In this document: piece after piece, positions 24,852 through 34,502 of the stretch | How the letters are laid out: every line of letters begins with the position of its first letter | How positions within the stretch are numbered: position 1 is the stretch's first letter | Assembly (NCBI RefSeq): GCF_001931685.1 | Contig: NZ_MOOY01000005.1 | Coordinates: forward strand, 193,106 to 257,105 | Direction: 5' to 3' | From: Pararhizobium arenae | Lineage (GTDB): Bacteria; Pseudomonadota; Alphaproteobacteria; Rhizobiales; Rhizobiaceae | DNA: 64,000 nt | Translations under genes and position numbers: made by a program | Notes under the pieces: model-generated | The model's input: the letters and a program-made list of their open reading frames with translations, nothing else | Told to the model about the DNA's origin: nothing | Database searches by the model: none

Positions 24852-25676
24852 AGGCCGCGAATCCAGAGTGTGCGTCCCCCTTCATACGGCCTCTCGGCAG
24901 CCTCATGCCCAGAGTACGAAAAATCTCATCCCCGAAAATCCCCTTGCCAAAAGCCGGCGCCATACTGGCCTCGTCCCGTCGCAAGGATAGGCCGTCAGGC
25001 GTGATGGCGAGGCGGGGCCGGTGCCGGGTGGATGGAGCAGACGCAAAGCCATCCCCTCGGGGTCCGCAGAAAATGGTCCCCTTCCGGAGACGGCGGGGCC
25101 GGTGAAAGCCGGTTTCCGATTCTCGCTTCGGGCGTGCCTGTGCGGCACACAACGCCCTTTCTCAGGAAAGGGAAGCAGAGGGATCGGAGTTGCGGGCAAA
25201 AACCACTGAACGGGGCGCTGGCGAGAGCCACATTTTTACAAATCATAGAGGCCCTTTCCAGTGCCCCGTCCCCTTGACCTCCAACCCGCACCCGGCGGGC
25301 CGAAAACGTGTGTCCGCCGCCGGAAAAGCCACGTCGGCGGGAAGTGTGCGCTCCGGATGGCCGGGATGCTTGCGGCTCGCCCCCGATCCGCACGGTTCGC
25401 TAAATCTGGTCACGGACGGAAATGGAAAAGCGAATCGACGAACGCACGTCTCGCAAAAGTGCACTGCGATTTTGGGGAAGACATGCGTTAAAACAAAGAC
25501 CTAAAGCATAGGAGCGAATCTGGAAGATCGCGATACGCTTTCGGTGGCCGAATCGAAATTACGGCTTGATGTCGGCGCGATCGGATGAAACGATCCCTGT
25601 CGAGCCGCGATGTCCCAAGACGCGCGGCGCTCCAAGCCGCCGCCGGAAATCGGCGATCCGAAAACGGGAGACTTCC
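24852..25676. other. 825-bp non-coding gap with degenerate repeat
   Basis: No ORF here has a plausible start site with family resemblance. Several open frames cross each other on both strands with Arg/Pro-rich compositions typical of noise. The last part (about 25470-25530: GACATGCGTTAAAACAAAG, then AGCATAGGAGCGAAT) looks like a common rhizobial intergenic repeat, from memory only. A promoter for the downstream nucleotidase should lie in this stretch but I cannot define it. Confidence 0.4.
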
Positions 25677-27569
25677 ATGATCAGACATTTGCGAACCGGG
25701 CTGATGACGGCCTCGATCCTTGCCCTCTCATCTGGCGCCGCCTTTGCCGATTATGAGCTGAACATCCTTCATATCAACGATCTGCACTCGCGCATCGAGG
25801 CGATCAACAAATACGATTCCACCTGCTCGGCCGAGGAAGAAGGCAAGAACGAATGCTTCGGCGGGATCGCGCGGGTGAAGACGGCGATCGATACGCAGCG
25901 CAAAAAGCTCACCGATGCCAAAGCGAATGTCTTGGTTCTCGATGCGGGCGATCAGTTCCAGGGCTCGCTGTTTTACTCGACCTACAAAAGCGAGGCGGTT
26001 GCCGAGTTCATGAACGGCATCGGCTTTGACGCGATGGCCGTGGGCAACCACGAATTCGACGATGGGCCGGAAGAACTCGCCAAGTTCCTCGACCAGGTCA
26101 AGTTTCCTGTCATTTCGGGCAACACCGTCGCTGGCGCCGATACGCCGATCGCCAACCGAATCCCGGGCTATATCGTGAAAGACATCGGCGGCCAGAAGGT
26201 TGCCGTGGTTTCCGTTCTCGCAACGGACACCTCCGAGACTTCCTCGCCCGGCAAAAGCGTCTTCTTCGAGGACGAGATCGCCTATCTGAAGGGCGTCATT
26301 CCGACGATCGAAGCCGAAGGCGTCAACAAGATCATCCTGCTGTCCCATGTCGGCTACAAGAAGGATCAGGAGATCGCCGCTGCGGTCGATGGTATCGACG
26401 TCATCGTCGGCGGCCACAGCCATACCCTGCTGTCCAGCACCGATGAAAAGGCTGCCGGACCCTACCCGACCATCGTCAAGAACCCCGCTGGCGTCGAAGT
26501 GCCCATCGTGCAGGCCTACGCCTATTCCAAATACCTCGGCGAACTGAAAGTTGTCTTTGACGACGGCGGCAAGGTGAAGTCCTCGACGGGCGCGCCCCTT
26601 CTCTTGGATGCGTCGATCACGCCGGATGCCGGTTACGTCGCGCGCGTCAAGGAACTCGGCGCGCCGATCGAGGAACTGAAGAAGAAGGAGGTCTCCGAAA
26701 CCTCCGAGGCGATCGACGGTTCCCGCGAGACTTGCCGCGCCCAGGAATGCAGCATGGGTAATCTCGTCGCGGATGCGATCCTCGATCGCGTGAAGTCTCA
26801 GGGTATTTCCATCGCCATTCAGAACGGTGGCGGCCTTCGCGCTTCGATCGACAAGGGCGTGGTGACGATGGGCGAGGTGCTGACGGTGCTGCCGTTCCAG
26901 AACTCGCTTGCCACCTTCCAGCTGAAGGGTTCGGACGTGGTTGCGGCACTGGAGAACGGCCTCAGCCAGATCGAAGAGGGTGCAGGCCGCTTCCCGCAGG
27001 TCGCCGGCTTGAAATACAGTTTCGATAAATCGAAGCCGCCGGGAAGCCGGGTGGTTTCGGTCGAGGTCAAGGAAGGCGAGACCTTCGTGCCGCTGGATAC
27101 GGCAAAGACCTACGGCGTCGTCTCGAACAACTACATGCGTTCCGGCGGCGATGGCTACGGGGTTTTTGCGACCGCCGGCATGAACGCTTACGACTTCGGG
27201 CCTAATCTCGAATCCGTCGTTGCCGATTATCTGTCGGCGAACCGGCCTTACGCGCCCTATACCGACGGTCGCATCACCGCCGTTGCCGCAGCCGCACCGG
27301 CCGAGCCCGCATCAGAGGCGAAACCGGCCGAACCTGCCGCCCAGCCGGCCACCGCGACGGAAGCAAAGCCTGCGGAGCCCGTCGCGGAAACGGCGGCTGC
27401 TCCGGCTGCCGAAACGAAGCATGTGATCGTTAAGGGCGATACGCTCTGGGACCTTGCCGAAACCGCCTATGGCGATGGCGAGGAGTGGCGCCGTATTTCC
27501 GACGCCAATGGAAACCCGACGCCGCGCCGGCTTCTGGTGGGAACGGAACTGACGATTCCGGCGAAATAA
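25677..27569 (+). CDS. periplasmic 5'-nucleotidase/metallophosphoesterase fused to LysM
   Basis: 630 residues with a signal peptide (MTASILALSSGAAFA). Metallophosphoesterase domain at about 25-300: LNILHINDLHSR, DAGDQFQGSLFY, GNHEFDDG, LLSHVGYKKD and GGHSHTLL (metal ligands intact). 5'-nucleotidase C-terminal domain at about 340-530: IAIQNGGGLRASIDKG, VLPFQNSLATFQLKG and NNYMRSGGDGYGVF, the adenine-stacking region. Then a Pro/Ala/Glu-rich linker of about 45 residues and a C-terminal LysM (VIVKGDTLWDLAETAYGDGEEWRRIS...LLVGTELTIP), which binds peptidoglycan. The enzyme should scavenge nucleotides and be tethered to the cell wall. The start has GGGAG upstream. Confidence 0.92.
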   Translation: MIRHLRTGLMTASILALSSGAAFADYELNILHINDLHSRIEAINKYDSTCSAEEEGKNECFGGIARVKTAIDTQRKKLTDAKANVLVLDAGDQFQGSLFYSTYKSEAVAEFMNGIGFDAMAVGNHEFDDGPEELAKFLDQVKFPVISGNTVAGADTPIANRIPGYIVKDIGGQKVAVVSVLATDTSETSSPGKSVFFEDEIAYLKGVIPTIEAEGVNKIILLSHVGYKKDQEIAAAVDGIDVIVGGHSHTLLSSTDEKAAGPYPTIVKNPAGVEVPIVQAYAYSKYLGELKVVFDDGGKVKSSTGAPLLLDASITPDAGYVARVKELGAPIEELKKKEVSETSEAIDGSRETCRAQECSMGNLVADAILDRVKSQGISIAIQNGGGLRASIDKGVVTMGEVLTVLPFQNSLATFQLKGSDVVAALENGLSQIEEGAGRFPQVAGLKYSFDKSKPPGSRVVSVEVKEGETFVPLDTAKTYGVVSNNYMRSGGDGYGVFATAGMNAYDFGPNLESVVADYLSANRPYAPYTDGRITAVAAAAPAEPASEAKPAEPAAQPATATEAKPAEPVAETAAAPAAETKHVIVKGDTLWDLAETAYGDGEEWRRISDANGNPTPRRLLVGTELTIPAK

Positions 27570-27591
27570 GACAATTTGTCTCGACAAACCC

Positions 27592-27628
27592 AGCCGGTCT
27601 GGGCTTTCCCGGACCGGCTTTTCTTTTT
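27592..27628 (+). terminator. Rho-independent terminator after the nucleotidase
   Basis: AGCCGGTC...GGG stem (27592-27602) pairs with CCC...GACCGGCT (27608-27619), followed by TTTTCTTTTT. Confidence 0.85.
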
Positions 27629-27698
27629 AAAGAACGGAAACCCAACGGTCGCGTCATCCGTAAAAGCGCCGCAACCCGATTTTTTTGCAGGAACCCCC

Positions 27699-28733
27699 AT
27701 GTCCACCGCTGTCGCAACGCTCCCCGTCAATCATCCCCCCGTCGCCTTTGGAAAGGTCGGGGTGCTGCTGGTCAATCTCGGCACACCCGATGGTACTGAC
27801 AAGGTGTCGATGCGGCGTTATCTCAAGCAGTTCCTGATGGATCGCCGGGTCATCGAGTGGTCGCCGTTCTTCTGGTATCCGATCCTGTTCGGCATCGTTC
27901 TCAACACCCGCCCGGCCAAGGTTGGCAAGGCCTATGAAACGATCTGGAACAAGGACCGCAACGAGAGCTACCTGCGCACCTATACCCGCAGCCAGGCGGA
28001 ACTGATTGCAACGTCGCTTGCAGGCCACAGCAACGTCGTGGTCGACTGGGCCATGCGCTATGGCCAGCCGTCCATCCCCTCGCGCATCGAGGCTTTGCAG
28101 AAAAAGGGCTGCGAAAAGATTCTCGTGTTCCCGCTCTATCCGCAATATGCGGCGGCAACCACGGCGACAGTCAACGACGAGGCCTTCAAGGCGCTGCTGA
28201 AGATGCGCTGGCAGCCGGCGCTGCGCACCGTGCCGCCCTATCACGACGATCCGGTCTATATCGATGCGCTTGCCAATTCGATCACCCAGCATCTGTCGAC
28301 ACTGGATTGGGAGCCGGAAGTCGTGCTGACCTCGTTCCACGGCATCCCGAAATCCTATTTCGACAAGGGCGACCCCTACTACTGCCAATGTCAGAAAACG
28401 GCACGGCTTTTGCGCGAGAAGCTCGGCTGGTCGAAGGAAAAGCTGCAGGTCACCTTCCAGTCCCGTTTCGGGCCTGAGGAATGGCTTCAGCCCTACACGG
28501 ACAAGACGGTCGAAAAGCTGGCGCAGGAGGGCGTGAAGCGTATCGCCGTGCTGAACCCCGGCTTCGTCTCCGATTGCCTGGAAACGCTAGAGGAAATCGC
28601 CGAGCAGGCGGCGGAGAGCTTCCACCATTCCGGCGGCGAGAAGTTCACCCATATCCCCTGCCTGAACGACAGTGCGGATGGCATGGCCGTGCTCGAGCAT
28701 GTCGTGCGCCGGGAATTGCAAGGCTGGGTCTGA
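27699..28733 (+). CDS. hemH: ferrochelatase
   Basis: A 344-residue enzyme that inserts Fe2+ into protoporphyrin IX, the last step of heme synthesis. Seen: GVLLVNLGTPDG, MRYGQPSIPSRI, FPLYPQYAAATTATV, the catalytic His in TSFHGIPKSYFDKGDPY, and FVSDCLETLEEI. The start at 27699 has GCAGGAAC upstream; ORF sequence before it (from 27576) is outside the family. Acts at the inner membrane face. No Irr-type box was recognised upstream. Confidence 0.96.
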   Translation: MSTAVATLPVNHPPVAFGKVGVLLVNLGTPDGTDKVSMRRYLKQFLMDRRVIEWSPFFWYPILFGIVLNTRPAKVGKAYETIWNKDRNESYLRTYTRSQAELIATSLAGHSNVVVDWAMRYGQPSIPSRIEALQKKGCEKILVFPLYPQYAAATTATVNDEAFKALLKMRWQPALRTVPPYHDDPVYIDALANSITQHLSTLDWEPEVVLTSFHGIPKSYFDKGDPYYCQCQKTARLLREKLGWSKEKLQVTFQSRFGPEEWLQPYTDKTVEKLAQEGVKRIAVLNPGFVSDCLETLEEIAEQAAESFHHSGGEKFTHIPCLNDSADGMAVLEHVVRRELQGWV

Positions 28734-28828
28734 TCTTTACGAGCGACGGCGGGTTGCAAATAATCGTGGGATGTCCCACGTCTTGACAGCAGATGTTTTG
28801 GCGTTTCTGCCAAAAAGGGGGAAGAACC

Positions 28829-29833
28829 ATGCCTTTAGCCGGTCTCGATATCGCCGTCATTGCTTTCGTCGTCTTCGTCATCCTGGTGCTGTTTGCCGGG
28901 ATCAAGACCGTGCCACAGGGCTTTCGCTACACGGTGGAGCGCTTCGGCCGCTATACCCGAACGCTGGAACCGGGGCTCAACCTGATCATACCCTTCATCG
29001 ACAAGATCGGTGCGCGCATGAACGTCATGGAGCAGGTGCTCGACGTCCCGACGCAGGAGGTGATCACCAAGGACAATGCCAGCTGCTCGGCCGATGCCGT
29101 CGCCTTCTACCAAATCCTCAATGCGGCCGAGGCCGCCTATCAGGTGTCCAACCTGGAAAGCGCCATCCTCAATCTCACCATGACCAACATCCGCTCGGTC
29201 ATGGGTTCGATGGATCTCGACGAGTTGCTCTCTAACCGCGATACCATCAACGATCGCCTGTTGCGGGTCGTGGACGAGGCGGTTGGTCCCTGGGGCATCA
29301 AGGTCACGCGTGTCGAGATCAAGGACATCCAGCCGCCGAAGGATCTTGTCGATGCCATGGCCCGGCAGATGAAGGCCGAGCGTGAAAAACGTGCCCAGGT
29401 GCTGGAGGCGGAAGGTGCCCGCAACGCGCAGATCCTGCGCGCCGAAGGCGCCAAGCAATCGGCAATCCTTCAGGCGGAAGGCCAACGCGAGGCTGCGTTC
29501 CGGGATGCCGAAGCCCGCGAGCGTCTGGCGGAAGCCGAAGCCAAGGCGACCAAGATGGTGTCCGAGGCGATCGCTTCCGGCGACGTGCAGGCCATCAACT
29601 ACTTCGTGGCGCAAAAATACACAGAAGCGATGACCGCGATCGGCACGGCCGGCAACTCCAAGATCGTTCTGATGCCGATGGAAGCATCATCGCTCATCGG
29701 CTCGCTCGGCGGGATCGGCGCGATCGCGCGCGACGTCTTCGGCGATGCCGGCCCGGCCCAACCACCTCGACCTGCCGCCTCGCGAACACCCACCGTGCGC
29801 AACCCCTTCGATCCCTCCCGCACTGAGACCTGA
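28829..29833 (+). CDS. qmcA: SPFH/Band 7 (stomatin-like) membrane protein
   Basis: 334 residues. An N-terminal transmembrane helix ([18 protein letters not shown]) is followed by the SPFH domain ([33 protein letters not shown]...[27 protein letters not shown]), a long coiled-coil region rich in Ala/Glu/Arg ([19 protein letters not shown]), and a C-terminal Pro-rich tail. QmcA/paraslipins organise membrane microdomains and protease partners. The following gene is NfeD-like, the usual partner (E. coli qmcA-ybbJ), four bases downstream. The start has GGGGGAAG upstream. Confidence 0.93.
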   Translation: MPLAGLDIAVIAFVVFVILVLFAGIKTVPQGFRYTVERFGRYTRTLEPGLNLIIPFIDKIGARMNVMEQVLDVPTQEVITKDNASCSADAVAFYQILNAAEAAYQVSNLESAILNLTMTNIRSVMGSMDLDELLSNRDTINDRLLRVVDEAVGPWGIKVTRVEIKDIQPPKDLVDAMARQMKAEREKRAQVLEAEGARNAQILRAEGAKQSAILQAEGQREAAFRDAEARERLAEAEAKATKMVSEAIASGDVQAINYFVAQKYTEAMTAIGTAGNSKIVLMPMEASSLIGSLGGIGAIARDVFGDAGPAQPPRPAASRTPTVRNPFDPSRTET

Positions 29834-29836
29834 TCG

Positions 29837-30295
29837 ATGATCGAGCGTATTCTCTTCGAACTCGGCCCTTGGGCGTGGTGGGTTCTCGGCCTGATCCTGC
29901 TGGCCGCCGAGATGGTGCTGCCTGGGGTGTTTATAGTCTGGATCGGTATCGCTGCAATCCTCGTCGGCGTTCTCTCCCTGCTTTTCTGGTCTTCTGACTT
30001 CTGGCTGTGGCAGATGCAGCTGGTGATTTTTGCGCTGTTTTCGGTGGCGGCGGTGCTGATCGGGCGTCGGCTTGTTGCCCGCTCCGGTCAGGTGACCGAC
30101 GAACCGCTGTTGAACCAGCGAGGCGCCCGGCTTGTCGGGCGCACTGCCGTTCTGGAAGAGCCGATCAGCGAGGGCCGCGGCCGCATCCGGCTCGACGACA
30201 CGACGTGGCCGGTGGACGGACCCGACATGCCTGCGGGAACGCGGGTTCGCGTGGTGGCAAGCAGTGGGCGACAGCTGACCGTGGAGGCCGCCTGA
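29837..30295 (+). CDS. NfeD-like membrane protein
   Basis: A 152-residue protein: two to three transmembrane helices (WAWWVLGLILLAAEMVLPGVFIVWIGIAAILVGVLSLLFW...LQLVIFALFSVAAVLIG), then an OB-fold domain (LVGRTAVLEEPISEGRGRIRLDDTTWPVDGPDMPAGTRVRVVA). It pairs with the SPFH gene immediately upstream and forms a complex with it in other bacteria (YbbJ class). Confidence 0.93.
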   Translation: MIERILFELGPWAWWVLGLILLAAEMVLPGVFIVWIGIAAILVGVLSLLFWSSDFWLWQMQLVIFALFSVAAVLIGRRLVARSGQVTDEPLLNQRGARLVGRTAVLEEPISEGRGRIRLDDTTWPVDGPDMPAGTRVRVVASSGRQLTVEAA

Positions 30296-30376
30296 GCGGA
30301 ATTCCGCGCCGTTTAAAGGATTGATTAACCACAACGGTTTACGGTTGATCAACACTTTAAGACGGTTTGCGAGCTT

Positions 30377-31852
30377 ATGCGGCAGAGAACGCCAGATTTT
30401 CAACCGACCAGAGGTCGCAACGGCTTGCGCCCGGCAACGCGGCTTGCCGTGCTGCTGGCAGGCTGCGCCGTGGTATTTCCGGGCTTCGCCTTTGCCCAGA
30501 GCCTTTCCGGCGAACCTGCCCAGCAGCCTTACGGTGCGCCGTTGTCAGTCGATCCCGTCGCGACACAGCCCGGCGGGCTGGCGGTAACCGATCAGGCGCT
30601 TGCAGGGCAGGAGGCCGATCTGGTCGATGCGCCGGGGGCAGAGGCCGCCATACCCGACGATTTCGGCCGCATGAACCTGCGGGAAGGCACTGTCGATGGC
30701 CTGCGCACCCGTTATGACAACAATCGCGATGACGCGTCGGGCGTCCGCATCGGCACCTTCATTCTGAAGCCGACTCTCGGCCAGAGCTTCAATCACGAAA
30801 TCAACAAGGATAGCGGCGAGGACGATCGCAGTTACCTCGAAACAGGCTTGAAGGGCACGCTGACCTCGGACTGGTCCCGGCATCAGCTTACCGTGACAGG
30901 CGAGGGCATCTGGCAGAAGAACGTCTCCGGCGACGCCGAAACCGAGCCGCTCGCCGACGTCGAAGCCGAGCTTCGTCTGGATTTCAGCGAAGAAACGATT
31001 GGCCGCCTGCGGGCCGGCTACCACTTCGAGCGGGAAGATTCGACCGATCCGAACGCGATCGAGGCGGCCACGACCCAATCCGGCATCAACCAATATACGC
31101 TCGGCGCCGGCATCGAACATAATTTCGGATTGCTGCGCGGCTCGGCGCGGGTCGATTTCGACCGCTACCAGTATGGCGATGCGGAGTTCGACAGCGGCAC
31201 GACCATTTCCATGGATGACCGGAACCGGAATGCCGGCACGGTTACGGGACGGATCGGCTACGAGATTTCGCCTGCGATCATTCCCTTCCTCGAGGCCGCC
31301 GCCGGCAAGTCGATCTATGACGAGCAATTCGACCGCTTCGGCTACGAGCGCTCCTCTGACACCTATGCCGGGCGGGCTGGGGTGCAGGTCGATTTCGGTG
31401 AGAAGGTCAACGGCGAAATCGCCCTCGGCTACGAAACCTACCGGTTCGATGACGATCGCCTGAATGACCTGGACGGCTTTACCGTAGACGGCACGCTCAA
31501 TTGGTCGCCCCTGCGCGGAACCAATATCGCCTACGGCCTTTCGACAGGCATAGAGCCATCGACCACGGCGGGCGAAAACGGCGCCTTGGTCTATACGCTC
31601 AACGCCCAGACAACCCATGAACTGCGCTCCAACCTGATGGCGCGGTTCTCAAACAGCTACACGTTCCGCAACTATTCCGGTGACAGCCTTTCCAGCGACC
31701 AGACCGTATGGAATACGGGCGCGGGTCTCACCTGGGACCTGAACCGTTATCTCGCACTGACCGGCGATGTCAGCTACGAGAAGACCGATCAGGACAGCAG
31801 CCCGTCGTCCAGCGTTACCAAGCTTGGTGTCGGCCTGACCTTGCGGCGATAA
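30377..31852 (+). CDS. outer membrane beta-barrel protein
   Basis: 491 residues. A signal peptide with a long basic N-region precedes VLLAGCAVVFPGFAFA. The body has many short amphipathic strands ending in aromatic residues (RIGTFILKPTLGQSFNHEIN, GAGIEHNFGLLRGSARVDF, GEIALGYETYRFDDDRL, RFSNSYTFRNYSGDS) and closes with a C-terminal strand ending GVGLTLRR. This fits the large putative-porin/outer membrane beta-barrel family common in rhizobia. Substrate or function is unknown. The -10-like AT-rich block before 30377 probably holds its promoter. Confidence 0.8.
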   Translation: MRQRTPDFQPTRGRNGLRPATRLAVLLAGCAVVFPGFAFAQSLSGEPAQQPYGAPLSVDPVATQPGGLAVTDQALAGQEADLVDAPGAEAAIPDDFGRMNLREGTVDGLRTRYDNNRDDASGVRIGTFILKPTLGQSFNHEINKDSGEDDRSYLETGLKGTLTSDWSRHQLTVTGEGIWQKNVSGDAETEPLADVEAELRLDFSEETIGRLRAGYHFEREDSTDPNAIEAATTQSGINQYTLGAGIEHNFGLLRGSARVDFDRYQYGDAEFDSGTTISMDDRNRNAGTVTGRIGYEISPAIIPFLEAAAGKSIYDEQFDRFGYERSSDTYAGRAGVQVDFGEKVNGEIALGYETYRFDDDRLNDLDGFTVDGTLNWSPLRGTNIAYGLSTGIEPSTTAGENGALVYTLNAQTTHELRSNLMARFSNSYTFRNYSGDSLSSDQTVWNTGAGLTWDLNRYLALTGDVSYEKTDQDSSPSSSVTKLGVGLTLRR

Positions 31853-31866
31853 GCGGTGCATAACGC

Positions 31867-31899
31867 AAAAGCGCCGCGCATCGGAGGGATGCACGGCGC
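31867..31899. terminator. bidirectional hairpin between the barrel protein gene and galU
   Basis: GCGCCG-C-GCATC stem with GATGC-A-CGGCGC partner. On the minus strand it is followed by TTTTGCG, so it ends galU; on the plus strand the tail is poor. Confidence 0.6.
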
Positions 31900-31924
31900 A
31901 TATTTGAGATTTCGCAGCCCGCAG

Positions 31925-32815
31925 TTACTTGAGGCCGGCGACCAGTTCCTTGAGCGGCCCTTCGACCACTGAGCGGATGTCCGAACGCTGCAGCGCGAAC
32001 GCGACGTTGGCCAGAATGAAACCGTCCTTGGCGCCGCAGTCGTAGGTGGTGCCCTGGAAGTGGTAGGCAGCGAAGTCCTGTTCGTTGGCAAGCTTGATCA
32101 TGCCGTCCGTCAGCTGGATTTCGTTGCCGGCGCCACGTTCCTGCGTTGCCAGGATCGGGAAGATTTCCGGCTGCAGGATGTAACGGCCGTTGATGTAGAA
32201 ATTGGAGGGAGCCGTGCCCGGCGCCGGCTTCTCCACCATGCCGGTGATCTTGTAGCCTTCGCCGATGCGGTCGCCCACGCCGACGATGCCGTATTTGTGG
32301 GCCTGATCGGGGGCGCATTCCTCAACCGCGATCACATTGCCGCCGCCGCTTTGCTCGTACAGTTCAACCATGCCTTTGAGGCAGCCTTTTTCGCCCTGCA
32401 TGATCATGTCGGGAAGAAGCAGCGCAAAAGGCTCGTTTCCAACCAGCTCTCGGGCGCACCACACCGCATGGCCAAGGCCGAGCGGCGATTGCTGCCGGGT
32501 GAAGCTGGTGGTGCCGGCGGGCGGCAGAATGCCATCGAGCAGTGTCAACTCGGCTTTTTTGTTGCGCTCGCGCAGGGTCTGGTCGAGTTCGACCTGAATA
32601 TCGAAATAGTCTTCGATGACGGCCTTGCCGCGGCCAGTGACGAAAATCAGATGTTCGATGCCGGCTTCGAGAGCCTCGTCCACGACATACTGGATGACCG
32701 GCTTGTCCACGACGGTCAGCATTTCCTTCGGCACGGCCTTGGTGGCCGGCAGGAAGCGGGTGCCGAGACCGGCAACCGGGAACACGGCTTTACGAACTTT
32801 ACGCTTGTCAGTCAT
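31925..32815 (-). CDS. galU: UTP-glucose-1-phosphate uridylyltransferase
   Basis: A 296-residue nucleotidyltransferase making UDP-glucose for exopolysaccharide, LPS and glucan synthesis (ExoN/GalU class). Seen: [28 protein letters not shown] at the N-terminus, [26 protein letters not shown], and [17 protein letters not shown] near the end. I set the start at 32815 because GGAG lies directly before an upstream ATG at 32821 but six bases before the second ATG, which is the right spacing. It is convergent with the barrel gene. Confidence 0.96.
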   Translation of the reverse strand: MTDKRKVRKAVFPVAGLGTRFLPATKAVPKEMLTVVDKPVIQYVVDEALEAGIEHLIFVTGRGKAVIEDYFDIQVELDQTLRERNKKAELTLLDGILPPAGTTSFTRQQSPLGLGHAVWCARELVGNEPFALLLPDMIMQGEKGCLKGMVELYEQSGGGNVIAVEECAPDQAHKYGIVGVGDRIGEGYKITGMVEKPAPGTAPSNFYINGRYILQPEIFPILATQERGAGNEIQLTDGMIKLANEQDFAAYHFQGTTYDCGAKDGFILANVAFALQRSDIRSVVEGPLKELVAGLK

Positions 32816-33113
32816 TGACATCTCCGAATCACGATAATGTGACTTTTAATTGAATTGGTAGCAATGCGGCGGGAATACAGGGAAATTGCTATTTTTTTAC
32901 AAAGGAAGACGAATCCGCCCCTTCATGGTAAAGAATTTGTTGACCTCATTTTCCTAGACTTCGCTTTCGGCATCGCTGTTAACGCAGAATGCCTCGAAAC
33001 GACGCAATAGATTTCTCATATTTTCACGAGAGGTCCGTTGCAAGTCAGTAAATGTGGACCTGATCCGCTTCGTGTTCTCCAGGCGAAGCGGCGATGAAAA
33101 CGGAACGACGCCG
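32816..33113. promoter_or_regulatory. divergent promoter region galU / lytic transglycosylase
   Basis: An AT-rich region of about 300 bp between divergent genes. The stretch 32835-32940 (AATGTGACTTTTAATTGAATTGG, then TTGCTATTTTTTTACAAAGG) should hold the promoters. I see no ORF, conserved RNA or clear dyad. Confidence 0.35.
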
Positions 33114-34337
33114 ATGACGAAGAACCGCACATCCCTGCTTTGCCGCGCCGCAACCGCCGCCTTCATGACAGCTGCCGCTGTTATGGCGTCGACACCCGCT
33201 TTTGCCGATCAGGGATTCCAGACCTGGATCAACAGCTTCTACGACACCGCCGCAAAGGCTGGCATCACCAAGGCGACCTACAGGGCCGCGTTTGCGGGCA
33301 TCAAGACGCCAGATCCGTCGGTTTTGCAGAAGGCGCAATATCAGCCGGAATTCAAACACAAGATCTGGGAATATGTCGATAGCCGGGTGAATCCGTACAC
33401 GGTGCGGATCGGGCAGGAAATGGCCGTGAAGCATGCCAAGACGCTTACCGCTCTCGAGCGCCATTTTGGTGTCGAGCGGTCCGTTCTGTTGGCGATCTGG
33501 TCCATGGAGTCGAACTACGGTGCCGTGCTCGAAAAGGACGACCGGCTTCACTACGTGCCGCGAGCGCTCGCAACGCTTGCCTATGCCGATCCGAAGCGGG
33601 CAAAATTCGCCAAGACCCAGCTGATCGCAGCCTTGAAAATCCTGCAGTCCGGAGACGTGACGCCGCGCGAGCTTAACGGCTCCTGGGCAGGCGCGATGGG
33701 GCATACCCAGTTCATTCCGACGAGTTACCTGCTCTATGCGATCGATGCCGACGGCAACGGGCATCGCGACATCTGGAACTCGATCCCGGATGCGCTGGCA
33801 ACAACCGCCAACCTGTTGAAGAAGAACGGCTGGCAGACGGGGCAGACCTGGGGCTATGAAATCGCGGTCCCGAAGAACGGCGGCCAGTATGCCGGCCAGA
33901 CGAAGACGCTTGGCCAATGGGAAGCGCTCGGCTTTACCCGTCCCAATGGCAAGGGCTTCCGCAATTCCGGCCAACGCGCCGAATTGAAGATGCCCGGCGG
34001 TGCCGGCAGCCCGGGTTTCCTGATGACCAAGAACTTCTTCGTCATCAAACGCTATAACGCTTCGGATTCCTACGCGCTCGGCGTGGGCTTGCTTGCCGAC
34101 GAAATCGCCGGCTATGGCGGCATGCAGCAGGCCTGGGCACGACCGGATGGTTCGCTGGATATCAAGCAGAAGTTCGAGCTCCAGAGCCGTCTGAAGGAAC
34201 TTGGCTATTATGAAGGCGAAGTCGACGGCAATTTCGGCTCCGGCTCAAAAGCGGCAATCCAGGCGTTTCAGAACCGCCTTGGCATGACCCCGGATGGCCA
34301 GCCGACACAGAAATTGCTCAAGGCTCTCAGGAACTGA
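33114..34337 (+). CDS. lytic murein transglycosylase with C-terminal peptidoglycan-binding domain
   Basis: A protein of about 407 residues. Signal peptide (CRAATAAFMTAAAVMASTPAFA), then an SLT_2/MltB-like catalytic domain at about 30-330 with the catalytic Glu in AIWSMESNYGA and the GAMGHTQFIPTSYLLYAIDADG motif, and a PG_binding_1 domain at the C-terminus (LQSRLKELGYYEGEVDGNFGSGSKAAIQAFQNRLGMTPDG). It cleaves peptidoglycan glycan strands. I chose 33114, MTKNRTSLLC..., with GGAACGACG upstream; the ORF extends 20 codons further. Confidence 0.92.
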   Translation: MTKNRTSLLCRAATAAFMTAAAVMASTPAFADQGFQTWINSFYDTAAKAGITKATYRAAFAGIKTPDPSVLQKAQYQPEFKHKIWEYVDSRVNPYTVRIGQEMAVKHAKTLTALERHFGVERSVLLAIWSMESNYGAVLEKDDRLHYVPRALATLAYADPKRAKFAKTQLIAALKILQSGDVTPRELNGSWAGAMGHTQFIPTSYLLYAIDADGNGHRDIWNSIPDALATTANLLKKNGWQTGQTWGYEIAVPKNGGQYAGQTKTLGQWEALGFTRPNGKGFRNSGQRAELKMPGGAGSPGFLMTKNFFVIKRYNASDSYALGVGLLADEIAGYGGMQQAWARPDGSLDIKQKFELQSRLKELGYYEGEVDGNFGSGSKAAIQAFQNRLGMTPDGQPTQKLLKALRN

Positions 34338-34502
34338 TCCTTCGGCGTTCGGGGGGCACATTTGTCCCCCGTTTGCGCAGGCGGTAGTCATTGGCGGCAA
34401 TATAGGTCATGCTCCCATTTTCCGGCGCATTCATCCTGCATTCTGGCGGGAGCTGACTCGCCAACGGGTCGAAGCGCTTGACGGCTGGGTTGAAACACAA
34501 CA

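Noticed and set aside
24836-25504. Open frames in the 24.8-25.5 kb gap (for example 25190-25504 and 24995-25393)
   Set aside because: Overlap on both strands, no start sites, no recognisable motifs, and composition unlike neighbouring genes.
30313-30334. TTTAAAGGATTGATTAACC as a CtrA box
   Set aside because: Spacer is eight, not seven, and the flanking bases disagree.
32954-33166. 70-codon minus-strand ORF overlapping the transglycosylase start
   Set aside because: Runs through the probable promoter region and the signal-peptide coding part of the real gene; no start site.
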